In this document: piece after piece, positions 10,301 through 18,923 of the stretch
Layout: each line of letters opens with the position of its first letter
How positions within the stretch are numbered: the first letter of the stretch is position 1
Source: Streptomyces mashuensis
Lineage (GTDB): Bacteria > Actinomycetota > Actinomycetes > Streptomycetales > Streptomycetaceae
Direction: 5' to 3'
Length of the DNA stretch: 64,000 nucleotides
Assembly (NCBI RefSeq): GCF_014654785.1
Contig: NZ_BNBD01000018.1
Span: forward strand, 40,647-104,646
Made by a program: the position numbers and the translations under genes
The notes under the pieces: generated by a model
Told to the model about the DNA's origin: nothing
What the model saw: only the letters and a program-made list of their open reading frames with translations
The model's database searches: none

Positions 10301-13300
10301 GGGTGGCCGGGGTCGAGCGGCAGGTAGGCGGCGCCGGTCTTGAGGACCGCGAGGAGGGCCACGACGAAGTCGGCGGTGCGCGGCAGCGCGAGCGCCACGA
10401 TACTTTCCGCGTTCTCCGCGCCGACGCCGCCGGCCAGCAGGTGGTGGGCCAGCCGGTTGGCGCGGGCGTCGAGCTCCGCGTACGTCAGCCGGTCGGTGCC
10501 GCACACGAGTGCGGTGGCGTCGGGGGTGCGGCGGGTGGTGGCGCGGAACAGGTCGAGCACGGTGTCGTGGGTGTGCGCTGCGCCGGTGTCGTTCCACTCG
10601 ACGAGGAGGCGGTGCTGCTCGTCCTCGTCGAGCACGCCGATCTCGCTGAGCCGTACGCCCGGGTCGGCGGCGACGGCCCGCAGGAGCCGTTCGAAGCGGA
10701 CGGCGATCGCCTCGGCCGTCTCCGGGTCGAAGAGGTCGGCGGCGTACTCCAGTTCGCCGTCCATGCCGGTGGGGCCGCCGTCGCCGGCGAAGCGCTCGTC
10801 GACGGTGAGGCACAGGTCGAACTTGGCGGTGCCGTTCGGCACGGGCTCGGCCGTCACGTCCAGGCCGGACAGGTCGAAGGTGGTGGCCGGGTTGCTCTGG
10901 AAGGCCAGCATCACCTGGAAGAGCGGCTGGTGGGCGGCGGACCGGACGGGGTTGAGGACCTCGACGAGCCGGTCGAAGGGCAGGTCCTGGTGCTCGAAGG
11001 CGGTGAGGTCGGTGTCGCGGACGCGGTCCAGCAGCTCGGTGAAGGCCGGGTCGCCGGAGGTGTCGGTGCGCAGCACGAGGGTGTTGACGAAGAAGCCCAC
11101 CAGGTCGTCCAGCGCCTCGTCGGCGCGGCCGGCGACGGGCACGCCCACGGGCACGTCGGTGCCGGCGCCCAGGCGGGTGAGCAGGGCGGCGAACGCCGCC
11201 TGGACCACCATGAAGACGCTGACCCCGGCGTCGCGGGCGACGGCCGCGACCTGCCGGTGCAGGTCCGCGTCGATCCGGACGGGGACGACGCCGCCGCGGT
11301 GGGTGGCCGTGGCCGGGCGGGGGCGGTCGGTGGGCAGGGCGAGCTGGTCGGGGATGCCGGCCAGCTGCTCGCGCCAGTAGGCGAGCTGGCGTGCGGCGAG
11401 GCTGTCGGGGTCGGCCTCGTCGCCGAGCAGCTGCCGCTGCCACAGCGCGTAGTCGGCGTACTGCACCGGCAGCGCGTCCCACACCGGTGCCTCGCCGGCG
11501 CAGCGTGCCGCGTAGGCCCGGGACAGGTCGCGGATCAGCGGCTCCAGTGACCAGCCGTCGCAGGCGATGTGGTGGAGGACGAGCAGGAGCACGTGCTCCT
11601 GCTCGGACAGTGTGAAGAGACATATGCGCACGGGGAGTTCGGCCGTCACGTCGAAGCCGTGGGCGCCTTCGGTCACCACGGCGGCGGTGAGCTCGGCCTC
11701 GTCGCGGACCGGCGTCTCGGCCCATGCGGGTTCGGCCTCGCCGAGGGTGCGGACCAGCTGGCAGGGTTCGCCGTCCACCTCGCCGACGACGGTGCGCAGG
11801 CTCTCGTGCCGGACGACGAGGTCGCGCACGGCGGCGCGCAGGGCGTCACGGTCGAGGGTGCCGCGCAGGCGCAGCGGGATCGGCATGTTGTACGTGCCGC
11901 TGCGGCCCTCCAGCCGGGACAGGAACCACAGCCGCTGCTGGGCGTACGAGACGGGCAGCACGTCGGGGCGCGGTTCGGCAGCGGCGAGCACCGGGCGGGC
12001 GCTGCCCGCGGAGGCGAGGTGCCCGGCCAGGCCGGCCACCGTCGGGGCCTGGAACAGGGCGCGGACGGGCAGGTCGACGCCGAAGACGGAGCGGATGCGG
12101 CTGATGACGCGGGTGGCCAGCAGGGAGTGGCCGCCCAGCTCGAAGAAGTTGTCGTCGATGCCGACGCCGGGCACGCCGAGGATCTCGGCGAACAGGCCGC
12201 AGAGGGTCTCCTCCTGCGGGGTGCGCGGGCCGCGGCCGCCGGCGGCGGCCGTGAGGTCGGGGGCCGGCAGGGCGCGCCGGTCCAGCTTGCCGTTCGAGGT
12301 CAGCGGCAGCGCGTCGAGGACGACGAAGGCCGAGGGCACCATGTAGTCGGGCAGCACACCAGTGACGGAGGCGCGCAGCGCCGCGACGTCCACGCCGTCC
12401 GGGCCCGCGGCGGCGGACGGCACGACGTAGCCGACGAGGCGGCGGTCCCCGGGGCGGTCCTCGCGGACGACCACGGCCACCTGGCCGGCGGCGGGGTGGC
12501 GGGAGAGGGCGGCCTCGATCTCGCCGAGCTCGATGCGGAAGCCGCGGACCTTGACCTGGTCGTCGGCGCGGCCCATGAACTCCAGTTCGCCGGTGGTGCT
12601 CCACCGGGCCAGGTCGCCGGTGCGGTACATGCGGGCGCCGGGGCCGGCGAAGGGGTCGGCGACGAAGCGTTCCGCGGTCAGCCCCGGCCGGTCGAGGTAG
12701 CCCCGGGCCAGGCCGGCGCCGCCCACGTACATCTCCCCCACCACGCCCGGCGGCACGGGCGACAGGGAGGCGTCGAGCACGTAGACGCGCAGGTCGGGGA
12801 TGCCGGTGCCGATGACACTGCCCTGGTTCGACAGGGCGGTGGCGCGGTCCAGGGGCCGGTGGGTGACGTGCACGGTGGTCTCGGTGATGCCGTACATGTT
12901 GACCAGCACCGGCGCGTCGTCGGCGTGGCGGGCGTACCAGTGCGCCAGCTTGCCGGGCTCCAGCGCCTCGCCGCCGAAGACGACGTAGCGCAGCGCGAGT
13001 TCCTGGCCCGGGTTCTCGGCGTCCGCCTGCATGAGCTGGTAGAAGGCCGACGGCGTCTGGTTGAGCACGGTGACCCGCTCGGCGGCCAGCAGGCGCAGGA
13101 AGTCGGCGGGGGAACGGCTGGTGTCGTAGGGCACCACGACGAGGCGGCCGCCCCGGAGGAGGGCGCCCCAGATCTCCCAGACCGAGAAGTCGAAGGCGTA
13201 CGAGTGGAACAGCGTCCACACGTCGTCCGGGCCGAAGCCGAACCAGTGGTCGGTGGCCGTGAGCAGCCGCGTGACGTTGCGGTGCGGCACGACGACGCCC

Positions 13301-15171
13301 TTGGGGCGGCCGGTCGAGCCCGAGGTGTAGATGACGTACGCGGCGTGGTCCGGGGACACGGCGACGGCGGGGCGTCCGGCCGGGCGGGCGGCCACGGCGG
13401 CGGCGACGGAGGCGTCGTCGAGGCGCAGCACCGTGGCGTCCGCCGGCAGCCGGGGCGCGGTGACGGCGTCGGCGAGCACGGCGACGGGCGCCGTGTCGGC
13501 GAGCATGGTGGCGATGCGGTCCGCCGGGTAGTCCTGGTCGACCGGCAGGTACGCGGCGCCGGTCTTGAGCACGGCGAGGACGGCCACGACGAGGTCGGCG
13601 GAGCGGGACAGGGCCAGGGCGACGAACCGCTCGGGGGCGGCGCCGTGCGCGGCGAGGTGGTGGGCCAGCCGGTTGGCGCGGGCGTCGAGTTCGGCGTAGG
13701 TGAGGCGGGTGTCCTCGTGGACGACGGCGACGGCGCCGGGGGTGCGGGCCGCCTGCGCCTCGAACAGCCCGGTGATCGTGCCCGGGTCGTCGGGCAGGGC
13801 GAGGCCGGCGGCGCGGTCGGCGCCGCTCCACTCGGTGAGGATGCGCCGCCGTTCCTCGTCCGCGAGGATCTCCACGTGCCCCAGCGGGCGGTCGAGGTCG
13901 GCGACGAAGGCCATGACGAAGGCGAGGAACCGCTCGCGGTGCGCGGCCACGTCGGCCGGGGTGAAGCCGGCGCGGTCGCCCTTGACGTCGAAGCGCAGCC
14001 CGCTGTCGTCGGGGAGCTTGGTGACGTCGACCGACAGGTCGGGCACGGGGCCGGTGAACAGCGGCACCAGCGTGCCGGCGCAGTCGCCGAAGGCGATGTC
14101 GCCCTCGAACGGCATGATGTTGATGCGGGGGCCGCCGGCCTGCCGGTCGTGGCCCGCGTCGCGGAGGTCCTTGCGGATGTCCTCGGCCCGGTAGCGCTGG
14201 TGGCGCAGCAGCTGCCGCACGGCGCCGGAGACCGCGCGGACGGTGTCGCGGACGCTTGCCTGCGGGTCGAGGGTGAGGGTGAGCGGCAGCACGTTGGAGT
14301 GCATGCCGGGGGTGCGCCGGTTGGCGGTGCCGACGCGGGCCGGCACGGGGAACTCGACGGTGACGTCCGGCGTGCCGGTCACCCGGTGCACGTACGCCAT
14401 GAACGCGGCGGTGAGGACGCCGGACCAGGTGGACCGCGCGGCGCGGGCCGCGACGGACAGCGCCTTGAGGTCGTCGGCGGAGAGGTGGCCGGTGACGTGG
14501 TGGATGTCGCCGTTGCTGCTGCGCCCGGCGCGGCCGGAGACGGTGGCCGGCGGCGGGGCGTCGGCCAGCCGCTCCAGCCAGTGGGCGCGGTCCTCGGCGA
14601 ACTGCTCGCCGGCGCGGTACGCGGCGTCGTCGGCGAGGACCTCGGCGGCCGGCGCGTACGGGGAGGGCCCGGGGTCCCGGCCCTCGGTGAGGGCGGCGTA
14701 GTGCTCGGCGATGCGGCTGATGACGAGGGTGGAGCTGAAGCCGTCGGCGAAGAGGTGGTGCACGTGCAGGACGAGCGTGTGCTCCTGCTCGGCGGTGCGG
14801 TAGAGCACGGCGCCGAGGGTGTGGTGGTGCAGGTCGACCGGCTTCCGGCGGCGGGCCTCGGTCAGCTCGCGGACCGCCTGCGCGGGGGACGTCTCGGCGC
14901 TGACGTCGGTGACGGGCAGCGCGAAGCCGTCGAGGGGCCGGACGGTCTGCCGCGACCCGTTGTCGCCGGGAACGACGGCGCAGCGGATGGACTCGCCCTC
15001 GGAGTAGGTGGCGCGGACGGCCTGTTCGAGGCGCGGCACGTCCAGCGGCCCGCTGATCTCCAGCCCGTAGCAGACGTTGAAGCCGTTGTCCTCGGGCGTC
15101 AGCTGCTGGGCGAGCCAGACGCCCATCTGGGCGGCCGACAGGGGCAGGGCGGAATGTGGCTGTGCGGTCAT
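4369..15171 (-). CDS. NRPS1: C-A(Thr)-PCP-C-A(unassigned)-PCP-C-A(Gly)-NMT-PCP
   Basis: About 3,600 residues. Approximate layout: C1 (HHLFADG near 138), A1 (YTSGSTGRPKG near 614), PCP1 (GGHSLLATR near 1014), C2 (HHIACDG near 1204), A2 (near 1697), PCP2 (near 2095), C3 (near 2282), A3 (near 2774), a methyltransferase inserted in A3 (EIGVGSGLLLSRL near 3144) and PCP3 (near 3542). Pocket residues aligned by eye to GrsA give DFWNVGMVHK for A1, the threonine code, and DILQLGLIWK for A3, the glycine code, so module 3 should make N-methylglycine. A2 reads DADDVGTVDK, which I cannot assign; its acidic residues suit a cationic side chain such as a diamino acid. There is no epimerase or thioesterase. 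C1 at the very start suggests acylation of the first residue. ATG 15171 has GGGGGA ten bases upstream. Confidence 0.9.
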   Translation of the reverse strand: MTAQPHSALPLSAAQMGVWLAQQLTPEDNGFNVCYGLEISGPLDVPRLEQAVRATYSEGESIRCAVVPGDNGSRQTVRPLDGFALPVTDVSAETSPAQAVRELTEARRRKPVDLHHHTLGAVLYRTAEQEHTLVLHVHHLFADGFSSTLVISRIAEHYAALTEGRDPGPSPYAPAAEVLADDAAYRAGEQFAEDRAHWLERLADAPPPATVSGRAGRSSNGDIHHVTGHLSADDLKALSVAARAARSTWSGVLTAAFMAYVHRVTGTPDVTVEFPVPARVGTANRRTPGMHSNVLPLTLTLDPQASVRDTVRAVSGAVRQLLRHQRYRAEDIRKDLRDAGHDRQAGGPRINIMPFEGDIAFGDCAGTLVPLFTGPVPDLSVDVTKLPDDSGLRFDVKGDRAGFTPADVAAHRERFLAFVMAFVADLDRPLGHVEILADEERRRILTEWSGADRAAGLALPDDPGTITGLFEAQAARTPGAVAVVHEDTRLTYAELDARANRLAHHLAAHGAAPERFVALALSRSADLVVAVLAVLKTGAAYLPVDQDYPADRIATMLADTAPVAVLADAVTAPRLPADATVLRLDDASVAAAVAARPAGRPAVAVSPDHAAYVIYTSGSTGRPKGVVVPHRNVTRLLTATDHWFGFGPDDVWTLFHSYAFDFSVWEIWGALLRGGRLVVVPYDTSRSPADFLRLLAAERVTVLNQTPSAFYQLMQADAENPGQELALRYVVFGGEALEPGKLAHWYARHADDAPVLVNMYGITETTVHVTHRPLDRATALSNQGSVIGTGIPDLRVYVLDASLSPVPPGVVGEMYVGGAGLARGYLDRPGLTAERFVADPFAGPGARMYRTGDLARWSTTGELEFMGRADDQVKVRGFRIELGEIEAALSRHPAAGQVAVVVREDRPGDRRLVGYVVPSAAAGPDGVDVAALRASVTGVLPDYMVPSAFVVLDALPLTSNGKLDRRALPAPDLTAAAGGRGPRTPQEETLCGLFAEILGVPGVGIDDNFFELGGHSLLATRVISRIRSVFGVDLPVRALFQAPTVAGLAGHLASAGSARPVLAAAEPRPDVLPVSYAQQRLWFLSRLEGRSGTYNMPIPLRLRGTLDRDALRAAVRDLVVRHESLRTVVGEVDGEPCQLVRTLGEAEPAWAETPVRDEAELTAAVVTEGAHGFDVTAELPVRICLFTLSEQEHVLLLVLHHIACDGWSLEPLIRDLSRAYAARCAGEAPVWDALPVQYADYALWQRQLLGDEADPDSLAARQLAYWREQLAGIPDQLALPTDRPRPATATHRGGVVPVRIDADLHRQVAAVARDAGVSVFMVVQAAFAALLTRLGAGTDVPVGVPVAGRADEALDDLVGFFVNTLVLRTDTSGDPAFTELLDRVRDTDLTAFEHQDLPFDRLVEVLNPVRSAAHQPLFQVMLAFQSNPATTFDLSGLDVTAEPVPNGTAKFDLCLTVDERFAGDGGPTGMDGELEYAADLFDPETAEAIAVRFERLLRAVAADPGVRLSEIGVLDEDEQHRLLVEWNDTGAAHTHDTVLDLFRATTRRTPDATALVCGTDRLTYAELDARANRLAHHLLAGGVGAENAESIVALALPRTADFVVALLAVLKTGAAYLPLDPGHPADRIASMLDDARPALVVTVHDAAAGLPATDVPRLVLDDAGTAAALAARPDHDPTDADRGRPLTPATPAYVIYTSGSTGRPKGVVVEHGGLANLARVYSSGSALFTTALRAAGGRRLRVAHTASWSFDASWDPLLWMIDGHELHIVDEAVRLDAEAFVAHVRRERIDAVDGTPGYIQQLMSFGLLDEGGHTPLMLVLGGESVPQALWDDLLARTGVVAYNTYGPTECTVDSVDGEITGSDRPVIGRAVPGARAYVLDATLRPVPVGVAGELYVGGAGVARGYLNRPGLTAERFVADPFAGPGARMYRTGDLVRWTRSGHIEFLGRADDQVKIRGFRIEPGEIEAVLSRHPAVGQVAVVVREDRAGDPRLVGYVVPSAAAGTAGHDSVDVAALRTFVAGALPDYMVPSAFVVLDALPVTSSGKLDRRALPVPDLTPVAGRAPRTPREEILCGLFAEVLGVPGVGVDDDFFALGGHSLLATRVISRIRSVFGVDVPVRALFQAPTVAGLAERVASAAGGRPVLRAAAPRPEVLPVSYAQQRLWFLSRLEGRSATYNMAMPLRLHGTPDPDALRAAVRDLMVRHESLRTVVAETDGEPWQRITDPAGVRPDVAVVPVGDEDELTAAVAAEGAHGFDLSTELPVRVRLFSLSEREHVLLVVIHHIACDGWSLEPLIRDLSRAYAARCAGEAPVWDALPVQYADYALWQRELLGDEADPDSLAARQLAYWREQLSGIPDQLALPTDRPRPATPTHRGERITFGLPADLHDGIAALARETGVSAFMVLQAAFAGLLTRLGAGTDVPVGVPVAGRTDEALNDLVGFFVNTLVLRTDTSGDPGFTELLTRVRDTTLSAYDHQDLPFERLVEVLNPVRSAAYQPLFQVMFALQNNREGSLELAGLRLREERLDVGTSKFDMSWSLTERFAADGSPAGVEGDVEYATDLFDRDTVVTLARRFERLLRAVVADPAVRLGAVDLLDEGEGHRLLTGWNATDAPVPTAGVAEQFRTWAARTPDATAVVCGDETLTYAELNARANRLARHLLAEGAGPERIVALALPRTADYVVALLAVLTTGAAYLPVDPDYPADRIAYMLDDARPALLLTTRETAGTLPGAGVRQVVLDDPATAGAVAAHPADDVTVAAHPLSHPAYVIYTSGSTGRPKGVVVPQDSLVNFLASMREQLAFDAGDRLLAVTTFGFDIAGLETFVPLLSGACVVLADRDAVRDTAALRDLVVRHGVTVMQATPSLWRVAVADGLPLAGVRVLVGGEALPGDLAASLVDGAASVTNLYGPTETTIWSTSSVLDAATAATPRIGRPIANTRVYVLDAHLRPVPVGVAGELYIGGTGVVRGYLGRPGLTAERFVADPFAGPGARMYRTGDLVRWTSSGELEFVRRVDDQVKIRGFRIELGEIETVLSRHPLVDRVAVTVREDQPGNKRLVAYVVPVGEEARQGEVAEGHRVGEWQDIYDSIYADAASAEFGEDFGLWVSSYDNARIPVGEMRRWRDAAVTRVQEHAPRRILEIGVGSGLLLSRLAPGCETYWGTDFSAPVIEALRAKVAGVPELDGRVELRQQPAHVVDGLPEGYFDVVLLNSVVQYFPSADYLTDVLRKATDLLAPGGVIVVGDVRNLRLLHAFHADVQAARTGEDDPAELRRKAERAALMEKELLVAPEYFAALAEAVPGLAGADIRIKRGDYHNELTRYRYEAVLHKKPAGALVSLRDAEAFPWRPGEDTLGTVTEHVARKRPARLRVTGVPNLRLPGTAHGVDPEAFCAAGEELGYRTVATWSGSGHDTFDVLFVDPEDAPGTTLTDLYLPAAAGRAPGDLTGLTNVPSVSFEGSALATEMRRYASAGLPDYMMPSAFVTLDALPLTPNGKLDRRALPAPDFAPAAGSRPPRTPQEEVLCGLFAEVLGVPAVGIDDNFFDMGGHSLLVTRLISRIRSVLGAEPGIRAVFESPTVAGLAGRLDQAGGRKQRPALRRMRRP

Positions 15172-15283
15172 GGCTGAGACGTCCCCCATGAAGTTCTCGG
15201 TCAACGTGCTGCGGCTCCCGGCGGACGGCACACGGCGTGCGGCGTGCGGCCGTCCGCCGGGAGCGGGAAGCGGACGGGTGGCG

Positions 15284-16201
15284 TCAGGCGGCCGCGCACC
15301 ACTCGAGGACGGCCATGGCGGCGGTCATCTTGTGGTACGCCTGGCGCCAGGCGCGGCTGCGCGGGCCGTCCAGGACCTCGTCGACGACCTCTTCGCCGCG
15401 CATGGCGGGCAGGTCGTGCATGAAGATCGTGTCGTCCTTGCTCAGGCGGTCCAGGAGCCCGGTCGTCACCTGGTAGGGCAGGAACGCCTTCATCCACTCC
15501 TGGTCGGCGTGCTGCACGCCCATGGTCTGCCAGCGCGCGGTGTAGACGGCGTCGACCGTGCGGTCGACGGAGGCGAGGTCGTGGGTCTGCGTGACGCCGT
15601 GCGTGCTGCCGCCGATCTCCTCGACGAGCGGGAGCACCTCGTCCGGCATGCCGTAGCCGGGCGGCGTGACGACGGTGAGCCGGAAGCCGGGGACGTGCGC
15701 GGTGGCCAGGGCGAGCGCGGCGGCGGTGCTGTTGCCCTCGCCGACGTAGAGCAGTTCGCGCCCGTCGAGGCTGCCGAACTCCTCGGTGAGCATGGCGAGG
15801 TCGGCGAGCGCCTGGGTGGGGTGCTCGTAGGCGGTCAGCGCGTTGACGATGCTCAGCTCGCCGCTGCGGGCGAGGCCGCGCAGCTCGGCCATGTCGTCGT
15901 TGGTGCGGGCCACCAGGATGTCGAGGTAGTTGCCCAGGACGCGGCCGGTGTCCTCCAGCGACTCGCCGGTCACCAGCTGGAGGTCGTCGGGGCCGTAGGA
16001 GATGGCGTGGGCGCCCAGGCGCACGGCCGCGGACCAGAAGGCGGTCCGGGTGCGGGTGGACGAGCGGCGGAAGTAGATGCCGACGGACTTGCCGGCGAGC
16101 GTCTGCTCGGGCTGCGGGGTGCGGCCGAGTACGACGGCGCGGTCCACCAGGGCGGCGAGGGTGCGGTCGTCGATGTCCGCGAGGGACAGCAGGCTCCTCA
16201 T
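15284..16201 (-). CDS. Ornithine-carbamoyltransferase-family enzyme with non-ornithine substrate motifs
   Basis: A 305-residue carbamoyltransferase. The carbamoyl-phosphate site is intact: FRRSSTRTRTAF near residue 46 and HPTQALADL near 124. Both motifs that hold ornithine in normal OTCases are changed. The usual HCLP is HDLPAMRGEEV, and the usual DxxxSMG loop is ARWQTMG. The enzyme therefore probably carbamoylates a different amine. In context the best candidates are the side-chain amine of 2,3-diaminobutyrate or 2,3-diaminopropionate, giving a beta-ureido amino acid, either free or carrier-bound. The gene sits between NRPS2 and NRPS1 with GGGAG upstream of its ATG. An arginine-pathway role is unlikely because no other arginine gene set is present and the lyase nearby has its own explanation. 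Confidence 0.85.
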   Translation of the reverse strand: MRSLLSLADIDDRTLAALVDRAVVLGRTPQPEQTLAGKSVGIYFRRSSTRTRTAFWSAAVRLGAHAISYGPDDLQLVTGESLEDTGRVLGNYLDILVARTNDDMAELRGLARSGELSIVNALTAYEHPTQALADLAMLTEEFGSLDGRELLYVGEGNSTAAALALATAHVPGFRLTVVTPPGYGMPDEVLPLVEEIGGSTHGVTQTHDLASVDRTVDAVYTARWQTMGVQHADQEWMKAFLPYQVTTGLLDRLSKDDTIFMHDLPAMRGEEVVDEVLDGPRSRAWRQAYHKMTAAMAVLEWCAAA

Positions 16202-16265
16202 ATGTGGCTCCCGTTCAACAGGGTCGGCAGGTCAACAAGATGGGGTTGCGGGGCGTGGAGGCCGG

Positions 16266-18923
16266 TCACGACGGCCCGGTGGGCCGGCGGGCCATGCGCG
16301 CGAGCGCGCGCCGGTCGAGCCGGCCCTCCGGCGTCAGCGGCAGGGGCAGGGCCTTGTGGTCGGCCTTGCCGGTGGGGCCCAGGGGGACGCGGTCCAGCGG
16401 GATCACGATCGCGGGGATCATGTAGCCGGGCAGCCGGTCGGTGAGGAAGGCCCGCACCTCGGCCGCGGTGAGCGGGGCGGCGCCCTTCTCGGGGACGAGC
16501 CAGGCCACGAGCTGCGGTCCGCCGCCGGCGATGTCGCGGGCCGCCACGACGGCGGCGCTGACGCCGGCGTGGGCGCGCAGGGCCGCCTCGACCTCGCCGA
16601 GCTCGATCCGGAAGCCCCGGATCTTCACCTGCTGGTCGGCGCGGCCCAGGAACTCCAGGCTGCCGTCCCCGCGGAAGCGGGCGAGGTCGCCGGTGCGGTA
16701 GAGGCGGCCGGGGCCGAAGGGGTTGGGCAGGAACCGCGTGGCCGTCAGGCCGGGCCGGCCCAGGTAGCCGCGGGTGACGCCGTCGCCGCCGATGAACACC
16801 TCGCCGGGCACGCCCGCCGGGGCGGGGCGCAGCCACCGGTCCAGCACGTACTCGGTGGAGTTCTCGATGGGCCGCCCCAGCGGGATCCACTCCGCCGGGC
16901 CGTCCGCGACCGTCTGGTGGGCGTTCCACACCGTGGTCTCGGTGGGCCCGTAGACCTGGACCAGGCGGGCGGGGGCGGACTTGGCGCGGACGAGCGCCAC
17001 GGCGTCGGCGTTGGCCTGCTGGCCGCCGAAGAGCAGCACGCGCAGCCCGGCGGCGAAGTCGGGCACCTCCAGGGACAGCTGCTCCAGGAGGGCCGCGGTG
17101 ACGTACATGAGGGTCACGCCGGCCCGGCGCAGGGTCCGGGCGAGTTCGCCGGCCGACAGCACGACGTCCTTGGGGATCACGGTGAGCCGGGCGCCGTGGG
17201 CGAAGGCGACCCAGCACTCGAAGGTGAGGGCGTCGAACGCGGGGCTGGAGGCGAGGGCCACCACGTCGTCGGGGCCGGGCGCGAGGTACGCGGTGTTGGC
17301 CACGAACCACGTGAGGGCGCGGTGCGGGACGACCACGCCCTTGGGGGCGCCGGTGGAGCCGGAGGTGTAGACGACGTACGCGGTGCTGTCGGGCAGCACG
17401 CGGGGGGCCGGGGCCTGCGGAACGTCGTCGCCCGCGGAGTCGTCGAGGGTGCCGTCGGGGCCGAGGACGAGCAGCTCCTGGTGCGGTTCCACGGGCACGC
17501 TGCCGGCGGTGCGGGCGTCGGCCAGCACGACGCGCGTGCCGGTGTCGGCCGTCATCAGCCGCAGCCGGGTGCCGGGGTAGCCGGGGTCCAGCGGCAGGTA
17601 GCCCGCCCCGGCGCGCAGCACCGCGAGCATGGCCACGACCAGGGCGGCCGACCGTTCGAAGCAGACGCCGACGGTGTGCTCGGTGGTGACGCCGCGCGCG
17701 GCCAGCTGCGCGGCGAGCCGTGCGGAGGCGCGGTCGAGCTCGGCGTACGTGAGGGTCAGCGGGCCGTCCTCGACGGCCACGGCGTCCGGCCGGTCCGCCA
17801 CCCAGGTGGCGAAGCGGTCGAGGACGGTGGCGTCCGCGTCGTAGCCGGCCGCGGTGTCGTTGAACCGGTCGACGAGGCGTGCGCGGTCGGCGGGCGGGAG
17901 GACGTCGAGCGCGGCGAGCGGCCGCGCGTGCTGCTCCTCGTCGCCCAGGACGCCCAGGACGTGCAGGAACTGCCGGGCCAGCTGCCCGGCCGCCTCGTCG
18001 CTGACGCGTGCGGTGTCGTAGCGCAGTTCGCCGTGCAGGGCGGGGCCGTTGCGCAGGGCGAGGCCGAGGGTGTGGGTGCCGGGTGCGGAGGCGCGCAGCG
18101 GTGTCACGGTGACGGTGCCGTGCGTGCCGAGCGGCGGGTGCGGGTCGGCCCATTCGGTGACGGAGTCGAACAGGGGCTGCGGGGCGCCGGCGTGGTCCTC
18201 GATGAACGCGAGGGGGGCGGCCTGTTCGGTGGCGGCCTGCTCCACGAAGCCGCGCAGCCACCGGCCGAGGGGGACGGCCGGGTCGAGCTGCGCGCGGACG
18301 GGGACCGGGCCGGTGGGGCGGACGGCGCCGACGACGATGTCGGTGGTCTCCGCGTAGGCGCTCAGCACCAGCACCCACGCCGCCTCGACGAGGGCGGGCA
18401 GCGCCGGCGTGCCGTCGATCGTCACCCGTGCCAGACGCGCCGTCTGCTCCTCGGGGACGGTGAGGGGCACGGCGGCGGTGCCGCGGGCGTCCGGCCGGCC
18501 GCCGGCGATGCGGGGTTCGACGGGTGTACGGAAACCGGCGAGCCGCTGGGCCCAGTAGCGGCCGGCGGCCTCCGGGTCCTGTGGCTGCCCGTGGTCGCGT
18601 GCAGTGCGGGGGGCCGGTTCCGGGAGGGGCGTGCCGGCCAGCAGGTCCAGGGTGGCGTTCAGGAGCTCGTGGAGGGTCCACGGGTCGAGCCGCTGCCCGT
18701 CGTAGGTGCAGCAGAGCTCGTGGGTGTCGGGGCCGGTGCGGACGAGCTCCGCCGACGGCGGGGTGCCGGTGCCGTCGGCGTGGTGGGTGACGGCCTGCTG
18801 CCAGGCGGCGGTGAACGCCTCGGCGTCCAGGGGGCCGTGCAGCAGGTAGTGGTCCTGCCGTACGGACCGGGCGGGGTCGGTGGCGGGGGTCATGGGGGTG
18901 GTGTGTCCTTGCGGTCCGGTCAT
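16266..18923 (-). CDS. NRPS2: degenerate C domain plus intact adenylation domain, no carrier
   Basis: About 885 residues. The first 400 are condensation-like but carry no HHxxxDG; the matching stretch reads CCTYDGQRLDPW, so this part is probably structural. The adenylation domain is complete: YTSGSTGAPKG, YGPTETTVW, YRTGDLARF, QVKIRGFRIELGEVE and the A10 lysine in PTGKADHKAL. The protein ends about 25 residues later, with no PCP. Pocket residues by eye read DAFYLGVVWK, which I cannot assign; it is more hydrophobic than A2 of NRPS1. An A domain with no carrier must load a PCP elsewhere, and the terminal module of NRPS3 lacks a working A domain. The ATG overlaps the lyase stop as ATGA. Confidence 0.88.
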   Translation of the reverse strand: MTGPQGHTTPMTPATDPARSVRQDHYLLHGPLDAEAFTAAWQQAVTHHADGTGTPPSAELVRTGPDTHELCCTYDGQRLDPWTLHELLNATLDLLAGTPLPEPAPRTARDHGQPQDPEAAGRYWAQRLAGFRTPVEPRIAGGRPDARGTAAVPLTVPEEQTARLARVTIDGTPALPALVEAAWVLVLSAYAETTDIVVGAVRPTGPVPVRAQLDPAVPLGRWLRGFVEQAATEQAAPLAFIEDHAGAPQPLFDSVTEWADPHPPLGTHGTVTVTPLRASAPGTHTLGLALRNGPALHGELRYDTARVSDEAAGQLARQFLHVLGVLGDEEQHARPLAALDVLPPADRARLVDRFNDTAAGYDADATVLDRFATWVADRPDAVAVEDGPLTLTYAELDRASARLAAQLAARGVTTEHTVGVCFERSAALVVAMLAVLRAGAGYLPLDPGYPGTRLRLMTADTGTRVVLADARTAGSVPVEPHQELLVLGPDGTLDDSAGDDVPQAPAPRVLPDSTAYVVYTSGSTGAPKGVVVPHRALTWFVANTAYLAPGPDDVVALASSPAFDALTFECWVAFAHGARLTVIPKDVVLSAGELARTLRRAGVTLMYVTAALLEQLSLEVPDFAAGLRVLLFGGQQANADAVALVRAKSAPARLVQVYGPTETTVWNAHQTVADGPAEWIPLGRPIENSTEYVLDRWLRPAPAGVPGEVFIGGDGVTRGYLGRPGLTATRFLPNPFGPGRLYRTGDLARFRGDGSLEFLGRADQQVKIRGFRIELGEVEAALRAHAGVSAAVVAARDIAGGGPQLVAWLVPEKGAAPLTAAEVRAFLTDRLPGYMIPAIVIPLDRVPLGPTGKADHKALPLPLTPEGRLDRRALARMARRPTGPS

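Noticed and set aside
4264..15177. Very long plus-strand frames opposite NRPS1
   Set aside because: Their low-complexity Val/Gly/Asp-rich translations mirror the NRPS codons; the minus-strand reading has all NRPS motifs in order.
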